51,490 bases of DNA, taken from positions 1-51,490 of the forward strand of contig JAHZIE010000012.1 in the NCBI GenBank assembly GCA_019419895.1, read 5' to 3'. Source of the stretch: Clostridiales bacterium (GTDB lineage Bacteria; Bacillota; Clostridia; Oscillospirales; Acutalibacteraceae). Below the pieces are notes generated by a model that was not told where the DNA came from, made no database searches, and was given only the letters and a program-made list of their open reading frames with translations. The position numbers were made by a program, and so were the translations under genes. Shown here one piece after another: positions 33,342-41,468 of the stretch. Each line of letters starts with the position of its first letter. The first letter of the stretch is position 1.

Positions 33342-33917
33342 TCAAATACCGACCTTATGGTAGCTGTCTCCCTTGGTTTCTGATAAAAATTTATCCAGCG
33401 CCGCCTGCTCCTCCGCGGTCAAAAGCCTGACTGGAACAGCTCGGGTCATGCCGATCCCGAGATAAAATACAAACAGGTGCTCTGTCCTCACGCACCGGTA
33501 AAAAATAGAAAAAGGATAACGGCATTCCTGCCGGATATCGGATATTTCAATGCCCTCCCCAGTAATACGTATGGTCTGGGCATACAATTTTTCTTTCAGG
33601 GACTCATATTCCTTCCGCGCCCTTCTGATAATCAGATAGCTGAAAATCCTGTCATAATAAAACAAGCAGAACAAACCTGTCAGGAGCAGCACCGCCCAGG
33701 CAATCCACGACGAAAGCTTTCCTCCCTTGAGCACGGCGCCGGCTATCCCGCTGACGACCGCGAGGTAACCCAAGCCCTTCATAGAAATTCTTTCCCAGCC
33801 GGCGACCCCCAGCTTGGCCAAATCCAGACGCATATTCTGGTAATCCTCCATGGTTGTCAAGAAGCTTACTGTTATCTCCATCCGCAAAAATCCAATCGCC
33901 TTTCTCTCCCAATTCAT
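33342..33917 (-). CDS. YcxB-like membrane protein (third of three)
   Basis: A 191-residue protein with two hydrophobic spans (about residues 50-90) followed by a PH-like beta domain. AQTIRITGEGIEISDIRQEC opens that domain, and the end AVPVRLLTAEEQAALDKFLS matches the YcxB ending. It begins 3 bases before the end region of the preceding paralogue. The function of YcxB-type proteins is unknown. It shares layout but little sequence identity with the two genes upstream. Confidence 0.7.
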   Translation of the reverse strand: MNWERKAIGFLRMEITVSFLTTMEDYQNMRLDLAKLGVAGWERISMKGLGYLAVVSGIAGAVLKGGKLSSWIAWAVLLLTGLFCLFYYDRIFSYLIIRRARKEYESLKEKLYAQTIRITGEGIEISDIRQECRYPFSIFYRCVRTEHLFVFYLGIGMTRAVPVRLLTAEEQAALDKFLSETKGDSYHKVGI

Positions 33918-33920
33918 CCG

Positions 33921-34481
33921 TTACGCTTCCCTTTTCTGATATCTGGAAGCAAACGTATTCTGCATATGTATGGAAACAGTTTCTTTTTCTTCCTGGGTCA
34001 TACAGCTCTTTGACAATATCAAAAGGGGATGTTCCCTTCCGCCGGTCACCACAAAGCATTCCCCTGTTTCAATGCAAAGGCTCATTTCAGACCAATATCC
34101 CTGTATTTTCTCATATTCGCTGACAATTTGAAACTGTTCCTTTGTCAGCGTGATTTGCTCCTCAATCCCAAGGAGGCTGTTGGAAAGGTACATCCTCTCC
34201 GCCTCTTCCGAAACCATCCTAAGTTTAATAAAAAGAAGGTAAATCACCGCGAGGAGCAACATCAAAAGACCAATGACAGGAAGAAACACCGTGGAATAAG
34301 AGGAACGATAAGAGGGAAGAATCATGAGGATAAAAAGGAACAAACAGCCGCAGACCGCGAGGCGGATCCTTCTGGAACGCAGGGAACCGCTGTTTTTCTC
34401 CCATATGACCCATGCCTTTTCAAATTCCTCACAGCTCACCTTGTTGCGTATGACCGCTACGGGCTTGTCATAATAAGACAT
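33921..34481 (-). CDS. YcxB-like membrane protein (second of three)
   Basis: A 186-residue protein with two hydrophobic spans (about residues 40-55 and 65-88) and a C-terminal PH-like part: EQITLTKEQFQIVSEYEKIQ, then GECFVVTGGREHPLLILSKS, then TQEEKETVSIHMQNTF. This is the YcxB_C-type layout. The start codon directly abuts the stop of the upstream paralogue, so the three are co-translated. Confidence 0.7.
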   Translation of the reverse strand: MSYYDKPVAVIRNKVSCEEFEKAWVIWEKNSGSLRSRRIRLAVCGCLFLFILMILPSYRSSYSTVFLPVIGLLMLLLAVIYLLFIKLRMVSEEAERMYLSNSLLGIEEQITLTKEQFQIVSEYEKIQGYWSEMSLCIETGECFVVTGGREHPLLILSKSCMTQEEKETVSIHMQNTFASRYQKREA

Positions 34482-35195
34482 TTACCTGCCTCTTTTCCTT
34501 CCCTTTCTCGGTTTTGGAATGGTTCCTGAAATGATAATCGCCTGGATCTCAGGCAAAGCGCTTGGCTCAATGGCACGGAAGGGAAAGGCCGCCGTCTGCT
34601 TCTGGGGAGTGGTGATCACCATCATGTCATCTACCTCCTCGTAATAAGAGGTGCCGTCCAAGGGGATTTCCCACTTTCCTTCCCCCTCCCCGATATTGAT
34701 CTCATCAGGATAAACCTCAACAGTTATCATTTTTCCATCAGCCTGTTCCTTCGCCCTTTTTTTCAGTGTGAAATAGGGAACCAGCCAGATTGCCACAATC
34801 AGAAGCAGGCAGATAACCGGAAAAAGAAAATTTGAGATATTGAAGGACCGGAGATTCTCCGCGGAAAACAGTTGGACGACCGAAGGAACAGCGCAAGCCG
34901 CCACAAGAACCGTTTCTATGGCCGCGCGGACGCCCGACGTCCTGAAAATTTTCATATTTTTCAGGCAGCTGTAAATATCCTCCTGCGTCAGGGAATACTT
35001 GAACTTGATGCCGGGCTGTTCTTCTTCATATTCCGCGGCGTCCTCGTCGGCTACCCGTTCCACCTCATAGCCTTCCCATTCCTCTGTTTTCTCTTCCTCT
35101 TCTTCAACGGAATGATCCGCGATCATCCCATGCTCCCGGGTTTCTTTTTCTTCCGCCACATCCGCATTGGTTCCGCCGCTACTGTGGTATTCCAT
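34482..35195 (-). CDS. YcxB-like membrane protein with acidic N-terminal extension (first of three)
   Basis: A 237-residue protein. The first 60 residues are very acidic, rich in glutamate, and probably disordered. Then FKYSLTQEDIYSCLKNMKIF opens the YcxB module, followed by two hydrophobic spans (about residues 87-105 and 118-140) and the PH-like domain with ITVEVYPDEINIGEGEGKWE. The basic tail KPRKGRKRGR is unusual. It starts 33 bases after gyrB and probably relies on the gyrB promoter. Confidence 0.75.
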   Translation of the reverse strand: MEYHSSGGTNADVAEEKETREHGMIADHSVEEEEEKTEEWEGYEVERVADEDAAEYEEEQPGIKFKYSLTQEDIYSCLKNMKIFRTSGVRAAIETVLVAACAVPSVVQLFSAENLRSFNISNFLFPVICLLLIVAIWLVPYFTLKKRAKEQADGKMITVEVYPDEINIGEGEGKWEIPLDGTSYYEEVDDMMVITTPQKQTAAFPFRAIEPSALPEIQAIIISGTIPKPRKGRKRGR

Positions 35196-35228
35196 TGTTC
35201 TCTTCCTTTCAAAAATAAAGAAATCTAA

Positions 35229-37217
35229 TTAAATATCAAGATTCTGAACATAACGGGCGTTTTTCTCTATGAATTCCCGTCTCGGCTCCACCTTGTCCCC
35301 CATAAGGATGGTAAAGATTTCATCCGCCTGCTGGGCGTCGGAAAGCTCCACCCTCAGCATGGTTCTGGTCGCGGGATCCATCGTAGTCTCCCACAGCTGT
35401 TCGGAATTCATTTCACCAAGACCCTTATACCGGTTGATGGTGACATTCCCTCCCATTTCCGCGTTAATGGCGTCCCTTTCCTTTTCATCAAAGGCGTAGC
35501 GGTGCTGTTTTCCTTTGGTCAGCTTAAACAGGGGAGGCTGGGCAAGGTAGATATGTCCCTGCTCAATCAGCGGACGCATAAAACGGAAAAAGAAGGTCAA
35601 AAGAAGGGTGCGGATATGGGAACCATCCACATCGGCATCAGCCATAATAATCACCTTGCCGTAGCGGAGCTTTTCTATATTGAAATCTTCGCCAATTCCG
35701 CAGCCCAGAGCCGTGATGACAGGCATGAGCTTATCATTGCCGTAAACCTTGTCGAGGCGCGCCTTCTCCACATTGAGCATCTTTCCCCAAAGGGGCAGGA
35801 TCGCCTGGAATCTTCTGTCCCTTCCCCCCTTGGCGGAGCCTCCAGCGGAATCTCCCTCAACAATATAAATTTCTGTTTCTTCCATATCCTTGGACTGGCA
35901 GTCGGCCAGCTTTCCCGGCAGGGAAGCCGATTCCATCGCCGACTTCCGCTGGACAAGCTCCCTCGCTTTTTTTGCCGCTTCCCTGGCGCGGGCGGCGGTT
36001 AAAGCCTTATCGAGAATGATTCTCGCGGTCGCGGGGTTTTCTTCCAGATAGACCGACAGCTTTTCAGTGACAGTCTTATCCACCAGGGTCCGGATTTCCG
36101 TATTTCCCAGCTTCGCCTTGGTCTGCCCTTCAAACTGCGCTTCCTTCAGCTTGACGCTGATGATTGCCGTCAAGCCCTCCCGGACATCCTCCCCCTTCAG
36201 GTTGGCGTCCGCTTCCTTGAGAATATTGTATTTTCTCGCGTAATCGTTAAGCACCTTGGTCAGAGCCCGTTTAAAGCCCTCCTCATGGGTGCCGCCGTCA
36301 GGGGTGTGGATATTATTGGCAAAGGAAAACATCAGTTCCTTATAGCTGTCGTTGTACTGCATAGCCAATTCCACAGTGGAATTTCCGTCGGGAGCCTCGG
36401 CGTAAAAATGCAGGATATCCTCGTGCAGGGGATCCAAGCCCTGTTTTTTGTGGATATATTCCACATAGCTGTGAAGGCCGCCCTTATAACAGAAATTTTC
36501 CTTCACGGGATGTTCCCCATCCCGTTCGTCCCTGAGCTCAATATGGACGCCGGCGTTTAAGAACGCCTGCTCCCTCAGCCTGGTGGAAAGAACCTCATAT
36601 TCATAGGAAGTGGTTTCCTTAAAAATTTCCGGGTCGGCTTTAAAGGTGACAATGGTGCCGGTATCGACAACATCGCCGGTGACCGCCAGCTCCTCCACCG
36701 CCTGTCCCCGTTCAAATCGCTGGTGATAGCTGTGGGAGCCGTCGTGGACTTCAACCTCCAGCCATTCGCTCAAAGCGTTGACAACAGAAGCGCCCACGCC
36801 GTGCAGTCCGCCGGAAACCTTATATCCGCCGCCGCCGAATTTGCCTCCCGCGTGGAGAATGGTAAATACAACCGTCACCGCGGGAAGCCCGGTTTTCGCC
36901 TGGATTCCCACCGGGATTCCACGGCCGTTGTCCACCACCCGGATGATATCCCCCGGCAGAATGCTCACTTCAATTTTATCACAGTAGCCGGCCAGCGCCT
37001 CGTCAATGGCGTTATCCACAATTTCATATACCAGGTGATGCAGTCCTCTCGGTCCAGTGGAGCCAATATACATTCCGGGACGCTTTCTGACCGCCTCCAG
37101 CCCTTCGAGCACTTGAATCTCATCGGCGCCGTATTCCCCTTCCACCGGGATGTTTTCCGGCACAAAATCCCCGCCTTCCGGCGTCATTCCTTCTATCTTT
37201 TCATCCATCTGATCCAA
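35229..37217 (-). CDS. gyrB: DNA gyrase subunit B
   Basis: The ATPase subunit of gyrase, 662 residues. The GHKL motifs EIVDNAIDEALAG, VVDNGRGIPVG and GLHGVGASVVNALS are present, as is the Toprim region EGDSAGGSAKGGRDRRFQAI. A short acidic N-terminal extension precedes QVLEGLEAVRKRPGMYIG. The start is best taken as TTG at 37217, eight bases after GGAGG; the ATG at 37208 is too far from that site. A strong promoter lies upstream. Three YcxB-like genes rather than gyrA follow directly. Confidence 0.97.
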   Translation of the reverse strand: MDQMDEKIEGMTPEGGDFVPENIPVEGEYGADEIQVLEGLEAVRKRPGMYIGSTGPRGLHHLVYEIVDNAIDEALAGYCDKIEVSILPGDIIRVVDNGRGIPVGIQAKTGLPAVTVVFTILHAGGKFGGGGYKVSGGLHGVGASVVNALSEWLEVEVHDGSHSYHQRFERGQAVEELAVTGDVVDTGTIVTFKADPEIFKETTSYEYEVLSTRLREQAFLNAGVHIELRDERDGEHPVKENFCYKGGLHSYVEYIHKKQGLDPLHEDILHFYAEAPDGNSTVELAMQYNDSYKELMFSFANNIHTPDGGTHEEGFKRALTKVLNDYARKYNILKEADANLKGEDVREGLTAIISVKLKEAQFEGQTKAKLGNTEIRTLVDKTVTEKLSVYLEENPATARIILDKALTAARAREAAKKARELVQRKSAMESASLPGKLADCQSKDMEETEIYIVEGDSAGGSAKGGRDRRFQAILPLWGKMLNVEKARLDKVYGNDKLMPVITALGCGIGEDFNIEKLRYGKVIIMADADVDGSHIRTLLLTFFFRFMRPLIEQGHIYLAQPPLFKLTKGKQHRYAFDEKERDAINAEMGGNVTINRYKGLGEMNSEQLWETTMDPATRTMLRVELSDAQQADEIFTILMGDKVEPRREFIEKNARYVQNLDI

Positions 37218-37381
37218 CCGTTAACCCTCCACCTGTGAAAACTCACATTGCTGCATAGGCGTTTTTACCTCAAAAAATACGGCAACCTCCTCCATCTCTA
37301 TACCGGAGCAGCTTCCTCCGGCATGTTATATGGAAAGAGCCCTTCCGCCTAACGCTATAAAAATATATCTTTCTACAATTC

Positions 37382-37411
37382 ATTATATCACGTTTTCAGG
37401 ACTGTTTGCAA
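37382..37411 (-). promoter_or_regulatory. gyrB promoter
   Basis: On the minus strand there is TTGCAA (37406-37411), an 18-base spacer and TATAAT (37382-37387), giving a leader of about 160 bases. Confidence 0.65.
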
Positions 37412-37468
37412 ACTTTTTTCAAAAAATCATCAAAAGCGGCTGAAACGGCTTCTGAGAGAAAAATAAAG

Positions 37469-37804
37469 CTATTTTTCAGCAGGCTTTTTTTCCGTTTTTC
37501 TTTTCAGTGTGAAAGGAAGGAGGGCAAAATAAAACACAACAAATAAAAAAGTGTAAAAAAAGACCGGGAGAATGGAGGTAGTGTGATCCAGTACAAAGCA
37601 GTTAAAAAGGATCACAGCCATAAAAATAACAACGGAAAACAGGACGCTTCTCCCTGAAAAAACCAGCTTTGTCCGCTTTCCGCAATGGGAACAGGAAAGC
37701 CTCTGCCCCGGCCATTTGAGAAGAAACTGCCGGTATTTTGCCGAGCAGCCGCACTCTGGACAGGGCGGAAGCCCCCAGAATTGGATTTTTTTCTTTTGCT
37801 CCAT
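37469..37804 (-). CDS. Zinc-ribbon membrane protein (smaller paralogue)
   Basis: A 111-residue protein of unknown function. The zinc ribbon is formed by CPECG (about residues 15-19) and CSHCGK (about 38-43). Two hydrophobic spans follow (about 52-72 and 78-98) and then a basic tail. The same layout occurs in the neighbouring 167-residue protein, so the pair arose by duplication or shares a role. The ribosome site is weak. Confidence 0.65.
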   Translation of the reverse strand: MEQKKKIQFWGLPPCPECGCSAKYRQFLLKWPGQRLSCSHCGKRTKLVFSGRSVLFSVVIFMAVILFNCFVLDHTTSILPVFFYTFLFVVFYFALLPFTLKRKTEKKPAEK

Positions 37805-37857
37805 GACGTTACCTTTCCATACCAGCCGCTATTCGGCCGTTTCAAGTTTTTTCATCC

Positions 37858-38352
37858 TTACTTCAGTCTGGAAAAAAATTCATCTTCCACGGTTTCCACG
37901 CTTTTTTTCGTTCTTCCCCTGTCCGTCCTCTCATACCCCGGCGGGGTTTCCCTTAGAGAACCTTGACTCCTTTCTCCTCCCCGGGAAATTTTTTTTCCCT
38001 GGGAAGCGCCCCTTCCCGGGCGGCGCTTCTTCTGAACTGTCTTTGTCTGCATAGTCAAAGGCAGATAAAAATATAATACAAAAAAAACAAGCAGAATAAC
38101 TGGAAGAAGAAAGATCGGAACCTCCCCATGAAAAAGAAGGGCGAGAAGAATACAGACAACAAGCGCCGCCGCGGATATCCACAAAACCAGCCGAAACGAG
38201 GAGGGCGGATATGAAATTTTAAATATGGACTTGCAGCTGGAGCACCGGCAGGAAGAAGACTTTCTAAAATCCCACAGCTGGCCGTAAGGAATTTCCTTTC
38301 CACAGTAAGGGCAGGACGGACGCTTTCGAAAAAGCTTGTGTTTTTTCATCAT
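37858..38352 (-). CDS. Zinc-ribbon membrane protein (larger paralogue)
   Basis: A protein of about 164 residues with a zinc ribbon (SCPYCGKEIPYG and CRCSSCKS), two hydrophobic spans and a long basic, glycine- and serine-rich C-terminal tail that is probably disordered. I take the ATG at 38352 (MMKKHKLF), five bases after GGAGG. It begins 28 bases after remB on the same strand. The ribbon could bind nucleic acid or protein at the membrane face (inference only). Confidence 0.65.
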   Translation of the reverse strand: MMKKHKLFRKRPSCPYCGKEIPYGQLWDFRKSSSCRCSSCKSIFKISYPPSSFRLVLWISAAALVVCILLALLFHGEVPIFLLPVILLVFFVLYFYLPLTMQTKTVQKKRRPGRGASQGKKISRGGERSQGSLRETPPGYERTDRGRTKKSVETVEDEFFSRLK

Positions 38353-38379
38353 TTTTTCCTCCAATAAAGCATCACGCGA

Positions 38380-38652
38380 TTACACGTTGGAAATGTCCTC
38401 AATATACCCCGCCCGTTTTAATAATGTCGCGGAAGAAATCTGGGAAATATAAACCCTCCGTTTTTTTTCCTGATCAATACAGACAACAAAGGATTTTGGA
38501 AGATCATAGGTGACATTGATCACCTCTCCCTCCCTGGTCGCCCGCGCGAGATAATTTCTTGTGGCCCTGGATATGGTGGCGGTATCCAAATCAAAAATCC
38601 CGATCACATCCCTCATACGCACTACGGTATCCTGTCCCAAATGAAGATACAT
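38380..38652 (-). CDS. remB: RemB-like regulator (DUF370, YaaB)
   Basis: A 90-residue protein of the DUF370 family. In Bacillus remB (yaaB) sits between recF and gyrB and is linked to biofilm matrix gene control. YLHLGQDTVVRMRDVIGIFD and the YISQISSATLLKRAGY ending are typical. It starts 4 bases after recF ends, so expression is coupled. DNA binding is suggested for the related RemA; for this one it is an inference. Confidence 0.9.
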   Translation of the reverse strand: MYLHLGQDTVVRMRDVIGIFDLDTATISRATRNYLARATREGEVINVTYDLPKSFVVCIDQEKKRRVYISQISSATLLKRAGYIEDISNV

Positions 38653-38656
38653 AAAA

Positions 38657-39775
38657 CTAATCCCCGTTCTTCTCCGTTAAAATTCCATCCGCCATTTCAA
38701 AAGCCTTGCCGCCGGTCATCCGCAGAATGGCGACAGGATCGCAGCAGGTGACAAAGACCTGCCAACTCTCCATATGGTTTAAAATATAATCCTGGCGGGA
38801 GGTGTCCAGTTCGCTCATGACATCGTCCAGCAGAACCACCGGACGTTCGCCCACGGCCTGCCTGAGCGCTTCCGCCTCGCTCAGCTTCAAAGCGAGCACA
38901 ACGGAACGCTGCTGCCCCTGGGAGCCATAGCTCCGGGCGGATTTTTCATCCAGCAGGAAGGAAAGATCATCCCTGTGGGGCCCTATGGAAGTAAATCCCG
39001 CGCGCAAATCCTCTTTTCTCGTCCCGGCGTATCCCGCCTGAAGCCGAGTCTGAAGCTCTTCTAGGGAAATTCCCTTCTCCCCGGGATGAATACAGGCGCT
39101 TTGGTATTCCATACGCAGCCTTTCCCTTCCCTGTGAAAAGCCTTCGTAAGCGTATTCCGCCTGAGGCTGGAGAACGCTGAGATAGTTCAGCCGCTCCTCT
39201 ATAATCACGCTGCCCAGCTGGGAGAGCTTTTCATCCCAAACCTCCAAGGTTTCTTCCAGGTAAGGACGTCGGTAAATTTCCTTTAAAAGGGCGTTTCTCT
39301 GCAAAATTCCCCGATGGAACCGTCCAAGCGCCACCGCGTAAGAGGGCTTGTACTGGCAGATGGCGGCGTCCAGAAATTTCCGCCGCTCTCCCGGCCCGTC
39401 CTTCACCAGGGAAAGGTGCGAGGGAGAAAAGATCACACTGCAAAAATTCCCTACCATAGCGGAGGGAGATTTTAAACGAATCTCATTCAGAAAAATCTTT
39501 CGTTTTCCGTTTTCCAGGAAAATTTCCGCCTCCTGCTCCCGTTGCTGAGCAAAAAAATGAAGAGACAGCTGCGCCTTGTTTTCTCCAAAGGCGGTCAGTT
39601 CCCCGTCCTTTGCTCCCCGGAAGCTCCTTCCCCCGGTAAAAATCCAGATCGCTTCCAGCAGATTGGTTTTTCCCTGGGCGTTGCTCCCATAGATCACATT
39701 GACCTGGCCGGAAGGGGAAAAGGACCCTGTTTTTAAATTTCGGTACCCCTGAAACGACAGGGAATTAATTTTCAC
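38657..39775 (-). CDS. recF: DNA replication and repair protein RecF
   Basis: An SMC-like ATPase of 372 residues that helps load RecA at gaps. The Walker A GSNAQGKTNLLEA near residue 30, SIGPHRDDLSFLL, the signature SQGQQRSVVLALKL and Walker B VLLDDVMSELD are all present. The start is best placed at the GTG at 39775 (MKINSLSFQGYRNL) with GAGGTG seven bases before it; the longer TTG start gives an unlikely RCCP leader. It overlaps the yaaA end by 11 bases. Confidence 0.95.
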   Translation of the reverse strand: MKINSLSFQGYRNLKTGSFSPSGQVNVIYGSNAQGKTNLLEAIWIFTGGRSFRGAKDGELTAFGENKAQLSLHFFAQQREQEAEIFLENGKRKIFLNEIRLKSPSAMVGNFCSVIFSPSHLSLVKDGPGERRKFLDAAICQYKPSYAVALGRFHRGILQRNALLKEIYRRPYLEETLEVWDEKLSQLGSVIIEERLNYLSVLQPQAEYAYEGFSQGRERLRMEYQSACIHPGEKGISLEELQTRLQAGYAGTRKEDLRAGFTSIGPHRDDLSFLLDEKSARSYGSQGQQRSVVLALKLSEAEALRQAVGERPVVLLDDVMSELDTSRQDYILNHMESWQVFVTCCDPVAILRMTGGKAFEMADGILTEKNGD

Positions 39776-39992
39776 CGGACAGCACCTCAAACGTTTTGTT
39801 TTCCGCGGCGGCCCAGTCGCCGGGACGGAGCTTCTTCCCCCTCATGGTGCAGGTTTCACCGTTGACGGCCACCAGCCCCGCCTGGATCAGAACCTTGGCC
39901 TGACCGCCGGTTTCCACACACCCGGCCAATTTCAGAGCCGCGTCCAGACGGATATATTCTGTCGTAATATATATTTTTTCCATTTCAGCCAT
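39765..39992 (-). CDS. yaaA: S4-domain RNA-binding protein YaaA
   Basis: A 75-residue single S4 domain, found between dnaN and recF in most Firmicutes. IRLDAALKLAGCVETGGQAK, LIQAGLVAVNGE and the RGKKLRPGD motif mark the S4 fold. It probably binds structured RNA such as rRNA; no catalytic part is present. Confidence 0.93.
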   Translation of the reverse strand: MAEMEKIYITTEYIRLDAALKLAGCVETGGQAKVLIQAGLVAVNGETCTMRGKKLRPGDWAAAENKTFEVLSGEN

Positions 39993-40040
39993 AGCAGACG
40001 TTATATCTCCCTTTTAATTTTTATGCGGCGTCCAAGGGGA

Positions 40041-41150
40041 TCATTCATTTTTCAGTCTGACCGGGAGGACAAGGAATAGAAAGCTGTCCCCCTCCTTGGG
40101 AACTATCTTCATCGGGCTTAAGGAGCCGTTGAGCTGCACCTTGATTTCATCCGTCTCGCTGGCTCTCAGGGCGTCCAGCAAATAACGGTTGTTGAAGCCA
40201 ATCTCGATCTCCTCCCCGCTATTTCTAATTTCAAAACGGTCGGAAGCGCCGCCGATAGCGGTTTCGCAGACCAGCCTCAGCATGTCTTTTTCAAAAGTGC
40301 AGCGGACAGGGCTTTTCAGCCTGTCATTTACCACTAGGGACATACGCTCCACCCCTTCCATAAAGCGGCGGGTAGGAAGGCAGATCTCCGTTTTCGCCGT
40401 AGGTGGGATAGCCGCCTTATAGTCGAGAAATTCCCCGTCCAGAAGCCTGGAAATCACATGGTAGGAAGATACGCGGAAAATGATATGCCTGCGTCCCACA
40501 CAGATGGAAACCTCTTCCTCACCATCTCCAATCAGCTTGACCACCTCGCTCAGGGTCTTGCCGGGCACAACAAAACTGAGTTCCTCGCTGGAATTGCAGT
40601 CCGCCTGTTCTGTTCGCATTGCCAAACGGTAGCCGTCCACAGCTACTAGGCGGATGATCCCCCCTCCTATTTCAAAAAGGGTTCCCATATGGACAGGCTT
40701 GGAATCGTTGGTCGCCACCGCGAAAATGGTCTGCCGGATCATTCCCTTCAGCATGGACTGGGGAACACTGACCGCCTCCTGTTCTGAAACGCTTGGCAGT
40801 TCCGGATATTCAGAGGAAGCGATGCCGATGATTTTAAATTCCGTTTCCCCTCCCCGGATAACGGCGAGAAGCTTATCGTCCACAGAAATGGAAATATCTC
40901 CTTCCGGCAGGCTGCGGATGATGTCGCTGAACAATTTGGCGCTGAAAATGACTTCTCCCGGTTCGGAAACATGGGCGGCGATGGAAGTTGTAATTCCCAG
41001 CTCCAGATCGTACCCGCAGAGGAAAAGCTGTTGGTTTTCCGTTTTCAGCAGGATCCCTTCCAGCGCGGGGATTGATGATTTTGACGAGACAGCTCTCGAA
41101 ACATTCGACACCGCCGACTGTAATTCCTGACGGTTGCATGAAATTATCAT
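40041..41150 (-). CDS. dnaN: DNA polymerase III beta sliding clamp
   Basis: The ring-shaped processivity clamp, 369 residues in three similar domains. ISCNRQELQSAVSNVSRAVS opens domain one, VDGYRLAMR lies in domain two, and the C-terminal VPKEGDSFLFLVLPVRLK contributes to the partner-binding pocket. It follows dnaA after 318 bases and precedes yaaA. GGGAGGG is its ribosome site. Confidence 0.98.
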   Translation of the reverse strand: MIISCNRQELQSAVSNVSRAVSSKSSIPALEGILLKTENQQLFLCGYDLELGITTSIAAHVSEPGEVIFSAKLFSDIIRSLPEGDISISVDDKLLAVIRGGETEFKIIGIASSEYPELPSVSEQEAVSVPQSMLKGMIRQTIFAVATNDSKPVHMGTLFEIGGGIIRLVAVDGYRLAMRTEQADCNSSEELSFVVPGKTLSEVVKLIGDGEEEVSICVGRRHIIFRVSSYHVISRLLDGEFLDYKAAIPPTAKTEICLPTRRFMEGVERMSLVVNDRLKSPVRCTFEKDMLRLVCETAIGGASDRFEIRNSGEEIEIGFNNRYLLDALRASETDEIKVQLNGSLSPMKIVPKEGDSFLFLVLPVRLKNE

Positions 41151-41468
41151 ATGGTTACCCTCCCGGTACGTTTTGATAGAATAGAGATCATATAAATTTT
41201 AGTTTTAGTATTAGAGGCTGTTAAATTGTGGACAAGGCTCCAAAATGCAGGAGTCTCTAGGAAAAGATGCAAAAACATGGAACAGAAATTCCTGTGGAAG
41301 AATTGTGCAGAAAAACGGCGAAATGTAGTTTTTCACATAGATGTTGAAAATTGTGTGGGGAATGTTGAAAAGAAGTTTAAATGTAATTTTATTATGTAAA
41401 CTTACGCAACTCCGCCCAAAAGCGCGAATTAACAGAAAATGTGAAAAAGTGGAAATCATTTCAACTTT
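41151..41468. other. dnaA-dnaN intergenic region, candidate origin part
   Basis: An AT-rich stretch of 318 bases. One near-consensus DnaA box TGTGGACAA (41227-41235, one change from TGTGGATAA) is visible. Several weaker GTGGAA or TGTGNNGAA-like words lie between 41290 and 41455. No perfect box was found. In many Firmicutes this interval is one half of a bipartite oriC. Confidence 0.5.
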
